Shown here in pieces: positions 34,719-42,845 of a stretch of DNA of 64,000 bases. Positions within the stretch are counted from its first letter, which is position 1; each line of letters begins with the position of its first letter. The notes beneath the pieces were generated by a model. That model searched no databases. It was not told where the DNA came from and was given only the letters and a program-made list of their open reading frames with translations. Source of the DNA: Anaerolineales bacterium (lineage in GTDB: Bacteria > Chloroflexota > Anaerolineae > Anaerolineales > Villigracilaceae). Position numbers and translations under genes: made by a program. The stretch lies in assembly GCA_020634895.1 (NCBI GenBank), contig JACKAV010000008.1, forward strand, positions 62,001 through 126,000. Direction: 5' to 3'.

Positions 34719-34734
34719 ATTATAAGGGTAAAAT
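34719..34734. promoter_or_regulatory. Overlapping divergent -10 boxes
   Basis: Minus strand: TATAAT at 34719-34724, with TTGCAT 17 bases upstream, for the small RNA. Plus strand: TAAAAT at 34729-34734, seven bases before the CCA enzyme ATG at 34742, implying a leaderless mRNA. Confidence 0.4.
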
Positions 34735-34741
34735 TGATTTT

Positions 34742-35995
34742 ATGCAAAAGGATGAAGTGCTGCGCCTCTTACGGGACCCAAACCTGATTCACCCCGAAAA
34801 ACTGACTCTACTCTCGAACATTGCCGCCCAAGCCGCGTCCTTGAATATGCCTTGCTATGTTGTCGGCGGCTTCGTCCGTGACCTTTTGCTTCGGCAGCCG
34901 GTCAACGACCTCGATATCATCGTCGAGGGCGACGCCATCAAATTGGGGAATCAACTTGTCAAAACCTACGGCGGCAGGTTGACTGTCCACCAAAAATTTT
35001 ACACAGCCATCTGGCACTTGCCTGATACCTTCAACCTTGAACCTTCAACCTTGGACTTAATCACCGCTCGTAAAGAAACATACGAAAAGCCGGGGGCGCT
35101 GCCAACGGTCACGCCATCCACCATCGAAGAGGATTTGCGTCGGCGCGACTTTACTGTCAACGCGATGGCGCTCCGTTTGGATGGGGAAGGCTTCGGCGAA
35201 ATCCTCGATCCGCTGAAAGGGCAAACAGACCTCGAGCGGGGAGTGATCCGTGTTCTTCATCCCAAGTCATTTATTGATGACCCAACACGTGTCTTTCGCG
35301 CCATTCGCTATGAAGCGCGGTATGGTTTTGTCATTGAGCCTGAAACTGCCAGCCTCATCAACCCTGAATCTTTGAGTGTGCTAAAACGATTGAGCGGAGA
35401 ACGTATTCGCCATGAATTGGATTTGATCCTTGATGAAGATGAAGCGGCGCAAATGCTGGCGCGTGTAGCCGGTTTTGGAGTGTTGGGCGCTGTTCATCCG
35501 AAGATGCCTGAATTCAATCAGGAAAACAAAGACTATCTTGAAATGGATGCGCGCCTCGATGTGCCGGCGGATAAGCGCGCGATGGGATACGCGCTTTGGT
35601 TCATGGAGCTTTCCGAAGCGGATGTGCTTTCGATTGCGGCGCGCTTGGATTTTACGAACGAGTTGACTCTTGCGGTTTGGGCGGCTTCGCAGTTGTGGCG
35701 CGGACTTCCGCATTTGGTCGGTTCGAAGCCAAGTGTGTGGACGTATGCGCTGGAGAAACTGCCGCTGCTTTCCATTTATGCTGTTTATCTTATCTTGCGT
35801 GAGAATGACCTGTTAAGCTATATCTCCATCTGGCGACATGTCAAACCACGTACTACGGGGAACGACTTGAAGGCGCGTGGAGTGCCGCCTGGTCCGCGTT
35901 ATGGCGAGATTTTGTTACGGCTGCGTTCCGCCTGGCTCGACGGTGAACTGACTCATGAAACTGAGGAAAAAGAATTACTCGAAAAGCTTTTGTGA
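34742..35995 (+). CDS. CCA-adding enzyme / poly(A) polymerase family nucleotidyltransferase
   Basis: The 417-residue protein has a class II nucleotidyltransferase head: YVVGGFVRDLLLRQPVNDLD (GGxVRD then DxD), then LDLITARKETYEKPGALPTV and RRDFTVNAMALRLDG. DDPTRVFRAIRYEARYGFVI and RLSGERIRHELDLILDEDEA are the usual neck motifs. It most likely adds or repairs the CCA end of tRNA. At 35027-35054 the coding sequence contains the repeat ACCTTCAACCTTG twice, translated as FNLEPSTLDL. This resembles the intergenic repeats at 33629 and 34207, so a short repeat seems to have been accommodated in frame. Confidence 0.88.
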   Translation: MQKDEVLRLLRDPNLIHPEKLTLLSNIAAQAASLNMPCYVVGGFVRDLLLRQPVNDLDIIVEGDAIKLGNQLVKTYGGRLTVHQKFYTAIWHLPDTFNLEPSTLDLITARKETYEKPGALPTVTPSTIEEDLRRRDFTVNAMALRLDGEGFGEILDPLKGQTDLERGVIRVLHPKSFIDDPTRVFRAIRYEARYGFVIEPETASLINPESLSVLKRLSGERIRHELDLILDEDEAAQMLARVAGFGVLGAVHPKMPEFNQENKDYLEMDARLDVPADKRAMGYALWFMELSEADVLSIAARLDFTNELTLAVWAASQLWRGLPHLVGSKPSVWTYALEKLPLLSIYAVYLILRENDLLSYISIWRHVKPRTTGNDLKARGVPPGPRYGEILLRLRSAWLDGELTHETEEKELLEKLL

Positions 35996-36071
35996 ACGCT
36001 GATTTTTTTGTTTTGAGGCGTTTACATGGAATTGATCATCGATTTTTCTGTACGCGAGACCAAACCTAACG

Positions 36072-36077
36072 TATAAT
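36072..36077 (+). promoter_or_regulatory. -10 box six bases before the ATG at 36084
   Basis: TATAAT at 36072-36077; spacer AAAATT to the ATG. No ribosome site, so a leaderless mRNA is expected. It lies in an 88-base gap after the CCA enzyme gene. Confidence 0.55.
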
Positions 36078-36083
36078 AAAATT

Positions 36084-36680
36084 ATGAGTGCGGTGCAGAA
36101 TTCCGATAAAAAGGATACACGTCTTCCTTACAGACTTCGAGAGCCCTTCCTTAGCAATACGGAAGCGGCTCTTTTTCGTCTATTGAATGAGTTGATGGGA
36201 AGCCGTTACATTGTCTGCCCAAAGGTCGCATTGACGGATTTGTTCATGATCGTGCGCCCAAACGAGAACGTGCACTTCTTCAACAAGATATTCCGCAAGC
36301 ACGTGGATTTTTTGTTGTGCGACCCAAAGACTTTTACTCCGACATTTGGGGTTGAGATCGTCAAGCCCATTGCAAAGAACGGTATGCGTGAGGCGGATAA
36401 GTTCATCGAGGAGTTGTTTACCGATGCGGGTATTCCGCTCGTTCACATTCCGTCCAATGACAAGTACGAGCCTTCCGATTTGATCGCGCTTTTCCAACTT
36501 GCTGTTGTGAAAGTGGGGAGTACCGCGGCGATGGAAGGCACTCCAGACTCTGTTCCATCCTGTCCGGAGTGCGGCAAGATGATGGTTCTTCGGGTGCATC
36601 GCAACGGACCAGATACCGGGAAGGAATACTACGGCTGCATCGATAGTCCAACTTGTCCGGGTGTGGTGCAGATTCGTTGA
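36084..36680 (+). CDS. DUF2726 nuclease-like protein with topoisomerase-type zinc ribbon
   Basis: A 198-residue protein. Residues ~22-135 fit DUF2726, a restriction-endonuclease-like domain: LSNTEAALFRLLNELMGSRY, then KHVDFLLCDPKTFTPTFGVE with IVKP, where Asp and Glu-x-Val could be the PD-(D/E)xK residues. The C-terminus has a zinc ribbon of the topoisomerase I type (CPECGKMMVLRVHRNG ... YYGCIDSPTCPG) with four Cys. Together they suggest a nucleic-acid-binding, possibly nuclease role (inference). It ends one base before the stop of a convergent gene. Confidence 0.82.
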   Translation: MSAVQNSDKKDTRLPYRLREPFLSNTEAALFRLLNELMGSRYIVCPKVALTDLFMIVRPNENVHFFNKIFRKHVDFLLCDPKTFTPTFGVEIVKPIAKNGMREADKFIEELFTDAGIPLVHIPSNDKYEPSDLIALFQLAVVKVGSTAAMEGTPDSVPSCPECGKMMVLRVHRNGPDTGKEYYGCIDSPTCPGVVQIR

Positions 36681-36681
36681 C

Positions 36682-37584
36682 CTAGAAATGTCTCGCAAGT
36701 TCTGAGGCGTAAGTTTTTCCAACGGTTCCTTTATTTTCCATCAACCAATCTTTCAAACTTGTTTTACAGCGCGGCGGCTCTTTGGAGATGAGCAAATCTG
36801 CCATTAAACCGTCCACTTCTTCGGGGGTAAGCATTACGTCATTGACGAACAGACTGAGAAATTGCGCCGCCAACAATGCCAGCCGGGGCGGCAGGGGAAT
36901 GAGCATCCGCTTTTTTTCGACTGTGTTTTCGATCAACTCCGTCATTTCCTTGAAAGTGAACTCGTCCGGTCCAACCGCGTCCCAAATATAATTTTCCTTT
37001 TTATAAACAGCGTCCACCGCCAGTTTTGCGAGGTCGTCCACATACACAGGTGAGAGTTTGTAAGAGCCGTCTCCCGGCAGCCCAAAAACAGGGAGCTTTC
37101 TAAGCAGCCAGGCAATGTTGTTGATCAGAATATCCTCTTTGCCAAATAGAACTGTCGGGCGCAAAATTGCGTAACTCATACCAGAGTCGATCACAGCTTT
37201 TTCGTTTGCAGCCTTCCCCCAGAAATAGGGTAAGTGAGAATTAGCCGAGGGATTTGTAATGCTGATATGAACGATACGTTTTACGCCTGCTTTGGCGGCT
37301 GCATTTACGAGAACTGCGGTATTCTCAATTGCCTTAGGCTGCGTGTTCGAACCTTTGTCGAAGCGGATCCAATACGTGTTGACCAGTACTTCGACGCCCG
37401 TTAAGTTTTTGATCAATTCCGCTTCGTTTGTAAAATCCAGCGGAAATGCTTTTACCTTCCCGTTGAATGGGTCGGGGCGGTTGGGGTGATTGGTCAGCGT
37501 AATGACATCTTCACCTTTTTCAAGCAGCCGCTTTGTTATGTATTTCCCTGAATAACTGAATGCACCAGTAACTGCGATTTTCAT
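36682..37584 (-). CDS. Atypical SDR, NAD(P)-binding (NmrA/NDUFA9-like)
   Basis: The 300-residue protein starts MKIAVTGAFSYSGKYITKRL, a variant Rossmann glycine motif (GAFSYSGKY). HISITNPSANSHLPYFWGKA and the later YAILRPTVLFGKEDILINNI fit the atypical SDR/NDUFA9-like group. DDLAKLAVDAVYKKENYIWD is the typical post-core segment. It may be a redox sensor or epimerase-like enzyme. The start overlaps the stop of the small membrane gene (ATGA, 37581-37584). It is the last gene of the operon led by the MarR-type regulator. Confidence 0.82.
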   Translation of the reverse strand: MKIAVTGAFSYSGKYITKRLLEKGEDVITLTNHPNRPDPFNGKVKAFPLDFTNEAELIKNLTGVEVLVNTYWIRFDKGSNTQPKAIENTAVLVNAAAKAGVKRIVHISITNPSANSHLPYFWGKAANEKAVIDSGMSYAILRPTVLFGKEDILINNIAWLLRKLPVFGLPGDGSYKLSPVYVDDLAKLAVDAVYKKENYIWDAVGPDEFTFKEMTELIENTVEKKRMLIPLPPRLALLAAQFLSLFVNDVMLTPEEVDGLMADLLISKEPPRCKTSLKDWLMENKGTVGKTYASELARHF

Positions 37585-37934
37585 TTTGACTCCACTTTCG
37601 ATGTTCTCGGCGCGAAAAGCGCAAAGATGGACACAACAAAACCAAGCCCCACAAGGGCGAACAACATACCTGCAAGATTTCCGCTTAATTTACTTGCGAT
37701 CTCAAAGAACCCGGTTTCGAAATTTGTAGCTTCTGGTCTGTAGTTGAGCGCGATGATCATGGGCAATCCGATCAAAACGATATTCGAAAACGAAGACCAA
37801 AACTGCGCACGGTCCTCTGTTCCGCAAAGGTCGAGTAATACCTTTCTCAGAAACACCTGCAAATATCTGGTGACGATCGCGGTAACGATCAATGTAATGG
37901 CGATCTCGATAAAAAAGTACCCAATATTGTTCAT
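37581..37934 (-). CDS. Small membrane protein of unknown function
   Basis: A 117-residue protein with three hydrophobic segments (NIGYFFIEIAITLIVTAIVT, FWSSFSNIVLIGLPMIIALN and LSGNLAGMLFALVGLGFVVS). AAGGAG lies seven bases before the ATG. It sits between the regulator and the SDR in one operon; no family recognised. Confidence 0.75.
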   Translation of the reverse strand: MNNIGYFFIEIAITLIVTAIVTRYLQVFLRKVLLDLCGTEDRAQFWSSFSNIVLIGLPMIIALNYRPEATNFETGFFEIASKLSGNLAGMLFALVGLGFVVSIFALFAPRTSKVESK

Positions 37935-37944
37935 ACGAATCTCC

Positions 37945-38475
37945 TTATTTCAAAATACTGATAATTTTGGCGACGTTCGAAATGCCGAGTTTCTCCAACT
38001 TGATGACGGCATTGGTCAGGCTGTCTATGGCATCGAAGAATTCCTGCAGGGCTTGTACACGTTCGCGGATGAATTGCACTTCCGCATCATCACCGGACAC
38101 GGAGCCTGAATCGAGTTTCTCGAGCGTTTCTCTCACTCCAAGCAATGCCCGGTCAAACTCACTATTCTGCCGCTCCTTCAATATCGAGCGGATCGAGGTG
38201 TAGAAATCCGTTTCGGCTTCGTAATAATCCTTCCTGTCGCCAAGTTTGGACGAACGATGGACAAGTCCCATCCTTGCCAGAGTCCGCACTTCGGTGCTGA
38301 TGGCTCCCTTGGTGAGTCCGGTCTGCTCGGTGATCTCGTCCAGCGACAATGGGGTGGGGGATATGTATAAGACCGCGAAAATCGCCCCCATCCCTTTTGG
38401 GAAGCCCCAAAAGCGGCTGATCTGACTGAGACTTTCGATGAAATCCTTTTTTAGCTGCGGTAGTTTTGTCGTCAT
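37945..38475 (-). CDS. MarR/GbsR-type winged-helix transcriptional regulator
   Basis: A 176-residue DNA-binding protein. The winged helix is PLSLDEITEQTGLTKGAIST with EVRTLARMGLVHRSSKLGDRKDYYEAE, as in the GbsR group of MarR-like repressors. N-terminal IESLSQISRFWGFPKGMGAI also matches GbsR. A long helical C-terminus probably dimerises. The ATG at 38473-38475 has AAAGG six bases upstream. A perfect palindrome at 38493-38510 overlaps the expected transcription start, so the protein most likely represses its own operon. Confidence 0.87.
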   Translation of the reverse strand: MTTKLPQLKKDFIESLSQISRFWGFPKGMGAIFAVLYISPTPLSLDEITEQTGLTKGAISTEVRTLARMGLVHRSSKLGDRKDYYEAETDFYTSIRSILKERQNSEFDRALLGVRETLEKLDSGSVSGDDAEVQFIRERVQALQEFFDAIDSLTNAVIKLEKLGISNVAKIISILK

Positions 38476-38492
38476 AATTAACCTTTTAGAAT

Positions 38493-38510
38493 GTTTAGTA
38501 GTTACTAAAC
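38493..38510. promoter_or_regulatory. Palindromic operator of the GbsR-like operon
   Basis: GTTTAGTA and TACTAAAC flank two central bases, a perfect 8+8 dyad. It lies three bases after the -10 box, over the start site, where a bound repressor would block transcription. Likely ligand: the regulator encoded 18 bases downstream. Confidence 0.7.
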
Positions 38511-38512
38511 TT

Positions 38513-38541
38513 AGTATACGTCGCGTGACCTGATTTGTCAA
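38513..38541 (-). promoter_or_regulatory. Consensus promoter of the GbsR-like operon
   Basis: Minus strand: TTGACA (38536-38541), spacer of 17, TATACT (38513-38518). One of the best promoter matches in the window. Confidence 0.8.
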
Positions 38542-38544
38542 GAA

Positions 38545-38574
38545 TCAAAAAAGCCGTCGCGTAAACGACGGCTT
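38545..38574 (-). terminator. Terminator of the gene at 38596
   Basis: AAGCCGTCG (38551-38559) with CGACGGCTT (38566-38574), six-base loop, followed on the minus strand by a T-run; it lies 22 bases after the stop. Confidence 0.88.
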
Positions 38575-38595
38575 GGGTGTAGAAGCAGGTAAAGG

Positions 38596-39138
38596 TCAGG
38601 GCGAAGAGGCGAACATCTTGAACAATTCCGCGCCGGATTTGCCATCCGCTTCATCCATATATTGCTGGATCGGCACTCGGAAGGTGATTTGCTCAGTATC
38701 GCTTTTTACGAAGCTGAATTCCACAAAACCATATCTCCCTGAGAGTTCCTCTCGCGGAATATTGGTAACGCTCTCCATAACTTGCGCCATCCAATTGCCA
38801 AATTCATCTTCTTGGTTTAGATCATCCACCTGTAACTGAACATGGAAATCCGTTTCCATTACGCCGAATGTGGAAGTGCCATCGGGGTAGACGCAGTCCT
38901 CGCCGAAGTAGTCCACCCTGCCGGTTGCATCAGGATTTAGTGCTTGTACCGAATCGTTGAAAAGAGCGGTTAGTTCTGGCGCATCGTGGTATGCCCACTG
39001 ATAGCCGCAGACGTCGTTGTTCGAATCAGTTGTACTGGAAGGATCGATTGACTCTGGTGCAGAGACAGTGGTCACTACACCAACTGCAGTGGCGGCTGTT
39101 AGAACTATGCCAACGATCAGGTTTCGTTTAAGGCTCAT
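38596..39138 (-). CDS. Exported or membrane-anchored protein of unknown function
   Basis: A 180-residue protein with an N-terminal signal/anchor (NLIVGIVLTAATAVGVVTTV) and an acidic mature part. Two Cys lie in CGYQWAYHD and GEDCVYPDG and may form a disulfide. Sequence such as VMETDFHVQLQVDDLNQEDE and RYGFVEFSFVKSDTE suggests a beta-rich domain. I do not recognise the family. It follows the M20 hydrolase gene at 19 bases and ends at a terminator. Confidence 0.65.
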   Translation of the reverse strand: MSLKRNLIVGIVLTAATAVGVVTTVSAPESIDPSSTTDSNNDVCGYQWAYHDAPELTALFNDSVQALNPDATGRVDYFGEDCVYPDGTSTFGVMETDFHVQLQVDDLNQEDEFGNWMAQVMESVTNIPREELSGRYGFVEFSFVKSDTEQITFRVPIQQYMDEADGKSGAELFKMFASSP

Positions 39139-39157
39139 GACCTTTTCAGATGCGAGA

Positions 39158-40351
39158 TCAAGCTTTGAGCAAATCCGCGGCGGCGGATGCCATCAATGCC
39201 ACGCCGTTGATAAGGGCGCTTTCATCAAAATCGAATTTCGGGTGATGGTGGTTGTAGTTAAGATTCTTTTCTGCATTTGCCGAGCCGATGAAGAAATAGC
39301 ATCCGTCCACTTTTTCCTGCATGTAGCCCATATCCTCGGCGCCCATGGTGAGGTAGGTATAGGATTGGATCTCTTTTTCAGGAAATACCGATTTTGCAGA
39401 AGCCAGGACATTTGCCGCAACATCTTCGTTGTTGATGACCGGAGCTGTCACTTGTTTGATGGTGATCTCCACTTCGCAATTCATGGACTGGGCTGTATTG
39501 CGAACGATCTGGTCGAAGCGCTCCAAAACCTTTTGGCGGACATCGGGGTCGAAAGTGCGGATGGTTCCGCCCAATTCTGCTGTCTGCGGAATGATATTGA
39601 AGGCTGTGCCAGAGTGGATGGTGGTTACGCTGACAACTGCGGGTTTCAGCGGTTCAATATTGCGGGAGACGATCGTTTGTAAATTGGTGACGATCTGCGC
39701 GGCGCACACGATTGGGTCAATGGCCGTTTCAGGGCTGGCGCCGTGACCACCTTTACCGGTCAACTTGACACTGAAGAGTTCCGCGCCTGCCATGACGGGT
39801 CCGCCTGAAACGTGGATCCAGCCGACTGGTTTGTCGTTCCAAAGGTGAAGCGTAAGGGTCTTGTCAACTTTTGGACCTTCAAGCACGCCGTCGCGCATCA
39901 TCATCAACGCGCCGCCAACATCTTCTCCGTTCGTACCTTCTTCAGAAGGCTGGAAACAGAACTTGATATTTCCGGCAAGACTGTTTTTGTGTTCGTTCAA
40001 AATTTTTGCAACTGTCAATCCGATGGCGGTGTGACCGTCGTGCCCGCAGGCGTGCATGACACCGTCATTTTCTGAGGAGTATTCAGCGCCTGTATCTTCA
40101 GTGATGGGGAGGGCGTCCATGTCGAAGCGTAAGAGAATGGTCGGACCGGGCTTGGCACCTTCGAGATACCCGACAACGCCGGTCTTGCCGACGCCTTTGG
40201 TGACTTCTATACCCAGAGTTTCAAGTTCTTTCGCAACAATGCCCCCCGTTCGGATTTCGTTGAAGCCAAGCTCAGGGTGCTGGTGAAAGTCACGCCGCAT
40301 GGCTTGGGTGTAGGGAAAGAGTTCTTGGGCTTGTTTGAGGAAGGGATTCAT
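39158..40351 (-). CDS. M20-family amidohydrolase (hippurate/IAA-amino-acid hydrolase-like)
   Basis: The 397-residue protein has the M20D pattern: RRDFHQHPELGFNEIRTGGI, RFDMDALPITEDTG, VMHACGHDGHTAIGLTVAKI and FCFQPSEEGTNGEDVGGALM, containing metal-binding His, Asp and Glu and the catalytic Glu pair. Members hydrolyse N-acyl amino acids or peptides with two metals. The dimerisation domain lies at residues ~185-295. GAGAG precedes the ATG. It is probably co-transcribed with the PIG-L-type gene 29 bases upstream. Confidence 0.9.
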   Translation of the reverse strand: MNPFLKQAQELFPYTQAMRRDFHQHPELGFNEIRTGGIVAKELETLGIEVTKGVGKTGVVGYLEGAKPGPTILLRFDMDALPITEDTGAEYSSENDGVMHACGHDGHTAIGLTVAKILNEHKNSLAGNIKFCFQPSEEGTNGEDVGGALMMMRDGVLEGPKVDKTLTLHLWNDKPVGWIHVSGGPVMAGAELFSVKLTGKGGHGASPETAIDPIVCAAQIVTNLQTIVSRNIEPLKPAVVSVTTIHSGTAFNIIPQTAELGGTIRTFDPDVRQKVLERFDQIVRNTAQSMNCEVEITIKQVTAPVINNEDVAANVLASAKSVFPEKEIQSYTYLTMGAEDMGYMQEKVDGCYFFIGSANAEKNLNYNHHHPKFDFDESALINGVALMASAAADLLKA

Positions 40352-40380
40352 GGATTCTCTCTTTTTGGAATATTGTATTT

Positions 40381-41106
40381 CTAGCTGTACTTTACTACTC
40401 TGAACTTCTCTTCATATCGCGGACTTTCATCTGTGCTGTCTTCTGTTCGCCTGGATTTCATTCGTTCGATGAGTTTGTCTACATCCTGTACCTGAGACTT
40501 GTGCTGGAGAATGCCCTGGAGTTTTATTTCCCATGTATCGGTCACGTCGACGGTGGTGTTGGGTTGACTGGTCAATGAGCACCAGATTTCCTTTGGCATG
40601 TGCGGCTCAAACCCCTGCGAAAGCAGGTCTGGAAAATAAACGGGATTGCCAGCGGCGGGGAAGACTGCGTCGAGGACGACCTGTCCGCAGGCGCGGTGGT
40701 CTGGGTGGTTGATGCCGTATTGGGCGAACAGGTTTTGCGGGTCGCAGGTGACGAGGATGTCTGGTTTGTGCCTGCGGATCTCGCGCACCACGTCGCGGCG
40801 GAGATTCAGGTCTGGGATGAGGTATCCATCCGGCAGGTCCATGAAAAGAGGCGGCTCCGCTCCGATGACTTTGGCAGCTTCTGCTTGTTCGATATGTCGG
40901 ATCCCGCAAAGTTTTTCGGTGGTCATATCCGGCGTGGTGGTGGGATTGAATCCCTTGTCGCCGCAGGTAAGCAGCAGATAGGTAATGCGATGTCCTTCGC
41001 GTGCCCATTTTGCAAGTGTGGCGCCGCAGAAGAATTCGGGGTCGTCGGGGTGGGCGAGGATGACGAGAATATTTTGTTTTGTTTGCCAGGTGTTTGGAGT
41101 TGTCAT
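40381..41106 (-). CDS. PIG-L/LmbE-family deacetylase
   Basis: The 241-residue protein has ILVILAHPDDPEFFCGATLA with the zinc-binding HPDD, the later LTCGDKGFNP and NHPDHRACGQVVLDAVFPAA with the third ligand. These are diagnostic of the PIG-L/MshB/BshB deacetylases, which remove N-acetyl groups from sugar conjugates. A role in low-molecular-weight thiol synthesis or glycolipid turnover is possible but not shown. The preceding gene ends in a terminator that overlaps this gene's upstream region; TATAAC directly abuts the ATG, and no ribosome site is visible. Confidence 0.88.
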   Translation of the reverse strand: MTTPNTWQTKQNILVILAHPDDPEFFCGATLAKWAREGHRITYLLLTCGDKGFNPTTTPDMTTEKLCGIRHIEQAEAAKVIGAEPPLFMDLPDGYLIPDLNLRRDVVREIRRHKPDILVTCDPQNLFAQYGINHPDHRACGQVVLDAVFPAAGNPVYFPDLLSQGFEPHMPKEIWCSLTSQPNTTVDVTDTWEIKLQGILQHKSQVQDVDKLIERMKSRRTEDSTDESPRYEEKFRVVKYS

Positions 41107-41118
41107 GTTATAAAAAAT

Positions 41119-41154
41119 ACGGATCGCGAGCTACATTCGTAAATCGCAATCCGT
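41119..41154 (-). terminator. Terminator after the PSP1 gene
   Basis: ACGGATTGCG and CGCGATCCGT (minus strand; one mismatch) form a stem followed by ATTTTTTAT, six bases after the PSP1 gene stop. Confidence 0.75.
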
Positions 41155-41159
41155 GTGGG

Positions 41160-42098
41160 TTAATTCTTTTTCGCTTTTGAGGCTTTGCCGCAGTTGCAGC
41201 CGCCGTTCTCGTGCCTGTCGCAGGGCGCTTCGGATTTTCGACGCAGGGCTTCGAGCTCATCCCAGGGCTGGATCTCTTCGCGCATGAAGGTCTGGTGTTG
41301 CGGGCGTTCGCCCTCGACTTCGATTAACACTGTGACCTTGTCGCTCAGCGGCATGATGTCGATGACTTTGCCTTCGCCCTTGGGAGTTACAACGCGCTTG
41401 TTGCGTTTGGGAAGTTTCTTGCGCGCTTCCACATACTGTTCGTATTCATAGATGAGGCAGCAGCGCAGACGTCCGCACATGCCGGTGATCTCATCCGGTG
41501 TAAGGGAAATGCCCTGTTCTTTTGCCATTTTGATGGAGATGGGGGAGAAGTCGGTCAGGAATTTGGAACAGCAGCGGGTTTCGATGCCGCAGGCTCCCAT
41601 GCCGCCGATAAGTTTTGCCACATCGCGCGGACCGATCTGACGCATTTCAATATGCGTGTTGGGGTATTGCTCCTGCATATCTTTGCGCAGGGATTTGAGG
41701 TCAACCTTTTCTTCCTTGTCTGTGCTAAAGAGGAAGGCGAGGCGCGAACCGTCGTAGTTGTATTCGGCGGCGACGATCTTGATCGTGTCGAGCAGACCGA
41801 TCTCCGAGGCGCGGGCGCGGCAGTTGATCATGGCTTCGGTTTGTTTGTTCCGCCATGATTGCTGCAGGAGCAGGTCGCGCGGAGTGGCACGGCGCTCAAC
41901 GGATTTCCAACCGCCATCAGGACGTGACGGCGTTTCATCCAAAACCTGGACAACTTCTCCCAAATGATGACCGCGGGAGGTGTCTACGATAACGTGCTCG
42001 CCGAGTTTCAGGTCCGGCAGGGACGATGAATCAAAGTGGTAGATTTTTCCAATTGGGGTAAATCGCACACCGATAATGTTTTTAACGTCTGTTTGCAT
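41160..42098 (-). CDS. PSP1-domain protein (RicT/YaaT-like)
   Basis: The 312-residue protein carries the PSP1 domain: VGVRFTPIGKIYHFDSSSL near the start (after MQTDVKN), GEHVIVDTSRGHHLGEVVQV, then RQIGPRDVAKLIGGMGACGI. The Cys-rich segment follows: ETRCCSKFL and GMCGRLRCCLIYEYEQY. RicT proteins form a complex with Fe-S clusters that affects RNase Y in Bacillus; the Cys pattern is conserved here. The C-terminus has further Cys (CDRHENGGCNCGK). The true ATG is at 42096-42098, seven bases after a TATAAT, so the mRNA is probably leaderless. Confidence 0.9.
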   Translation of the reverse strand: MQTDVKNIIGVRFTPIGKIYHFDSSSLPDLKLGEHVIVDTSRGHHLGEVVQVLDETPSRPDGGWKSVERRATPRDLLLQQSWRNKQTEAMINCRARASEIGLLDTIKIVAAEYNYDGSRLAFLFSTDKEEKVDLKSLRKDMQEQYPNTHIEMRQIGPRDVAKLIGGMGACGIETRCCSKFLTDFSPISIKMAKEQGISLTPDEITGMCGRLRCCLIYEYEQYVEARKKLPKRNKRVVTPKGEGKVIDIMPLSDKVTVLIEVEGERPQHQTFMREEIQPWDELEALRRKSEAPCDRHENGGCNCGKASKAKKN

Positions 42099-42105
42099 GG
42101 GGATA

Positions 42106-42111
42106 ATTATA
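42106..42111 (-). promoter_or_regulatory. -10 box seven bases before the PSP1 gene ATG
   Basis: Minus-strand TATAAT at 42106-42111; spacer of seven to the ATG, so a leaderless mRNA is expected. Confidence 0.55.
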
Positions 42112-42176
42112 CTAGGGTCTGTCCACAAAACCCAAACCCAGCGTTATTCTGCTTGAAAATTACGGTAATTTGGGAA

Positions 42177-42800
42177 TTAGTCGAAAACTTCGACCCTTGA
42201 AATCGTTTCGTCTATCCAGGCGATCTGACGGCTGAGGGCGTCACTTGTCGTTTCATTGGGCAATAGGTGCGAATCGTGCTCGTAATGTGCCTTGCGCCTT
42301 GAAATTGACTCGACATCAAACACGCTGTTGGCAGGCTCCTGCTTTTTAATCATGCGGGGACTTCGCACAACCTGTGTGATCTCGCGTTTCTTTTCCTGCA
42401 ACTCCTTTTTATGCAAGCGGAGTTCTTTGAGCAGTTCCTCTTTTTGTTCGGGCGTTTTCGGGGTGAAATCCATGAAATCCTGCAATTCATCAATGGCGCT
42501 TTTCATGGCGGATTTGGCGGCTTTAAATTCCTCGAGTTTGGCAAGGAACTGTTTTTCCTCGCTGCTTTTGCCCATCAGTTTGCCAAACATTTTCTTGGAT
42601 TGTTCATAGCGCAGGTTTTCCAATTCCTGCGTGTTGCGCGCGATCTCAACGTCCAAGCCGCGGATGATGCTTCGAAGGCGCTCGGTCTCTTCCTGTACGC
42701 GTCCTTCCCATTCATGAACCCCCGAAAACGTATTTATCTCGTTAATATTTTCCAGCAGTTCTTTTGTCTCAATATTATCCACATTTGGAAGAGTGTTCAT
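42177..42800 (-). CDS. Coiled-coil protein of unknown function
   Basis: A 207-residue soluble protein, largely alpha-helical. Residues ~28-140 are predicted coiled coil (RLRSIIRGLDVEIARNTQEL, KSSEEKQFLAKLEEFKAAKS and EELLKELRLHKKELQEKKRE). The tail is polar and ends RQIAWIDETISRVEVFD. GGAG lies about nine bases before the ATG. It is preceded by the GT87-like gene on the same strand at 45 bases. Not assigned to a family. Confidence 0.7.
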   Translation of the reverse strand: MNTLPNVDNIETKELLENINEINTFSGVHEWEGRVQEETERLRSIIRGLDVEIARNTQELENLRYEQSKKMFGKLMGKSSEEKQFLAKLEEFKAAKSAMKSAIDELQDFMDFTPKTPEQKEELLKELRLHKKELQEKKREITQVVRSPRMIKKQEPANSVFDVESISRRKAHYEHDSHLLPNETTSDALSRQIAWIDETISRVEVFD

Positions 42801-42845
42801 GGTTCTGCACTCCTATTTCAGTATGCACTCGTTAAATTTTTGTCA

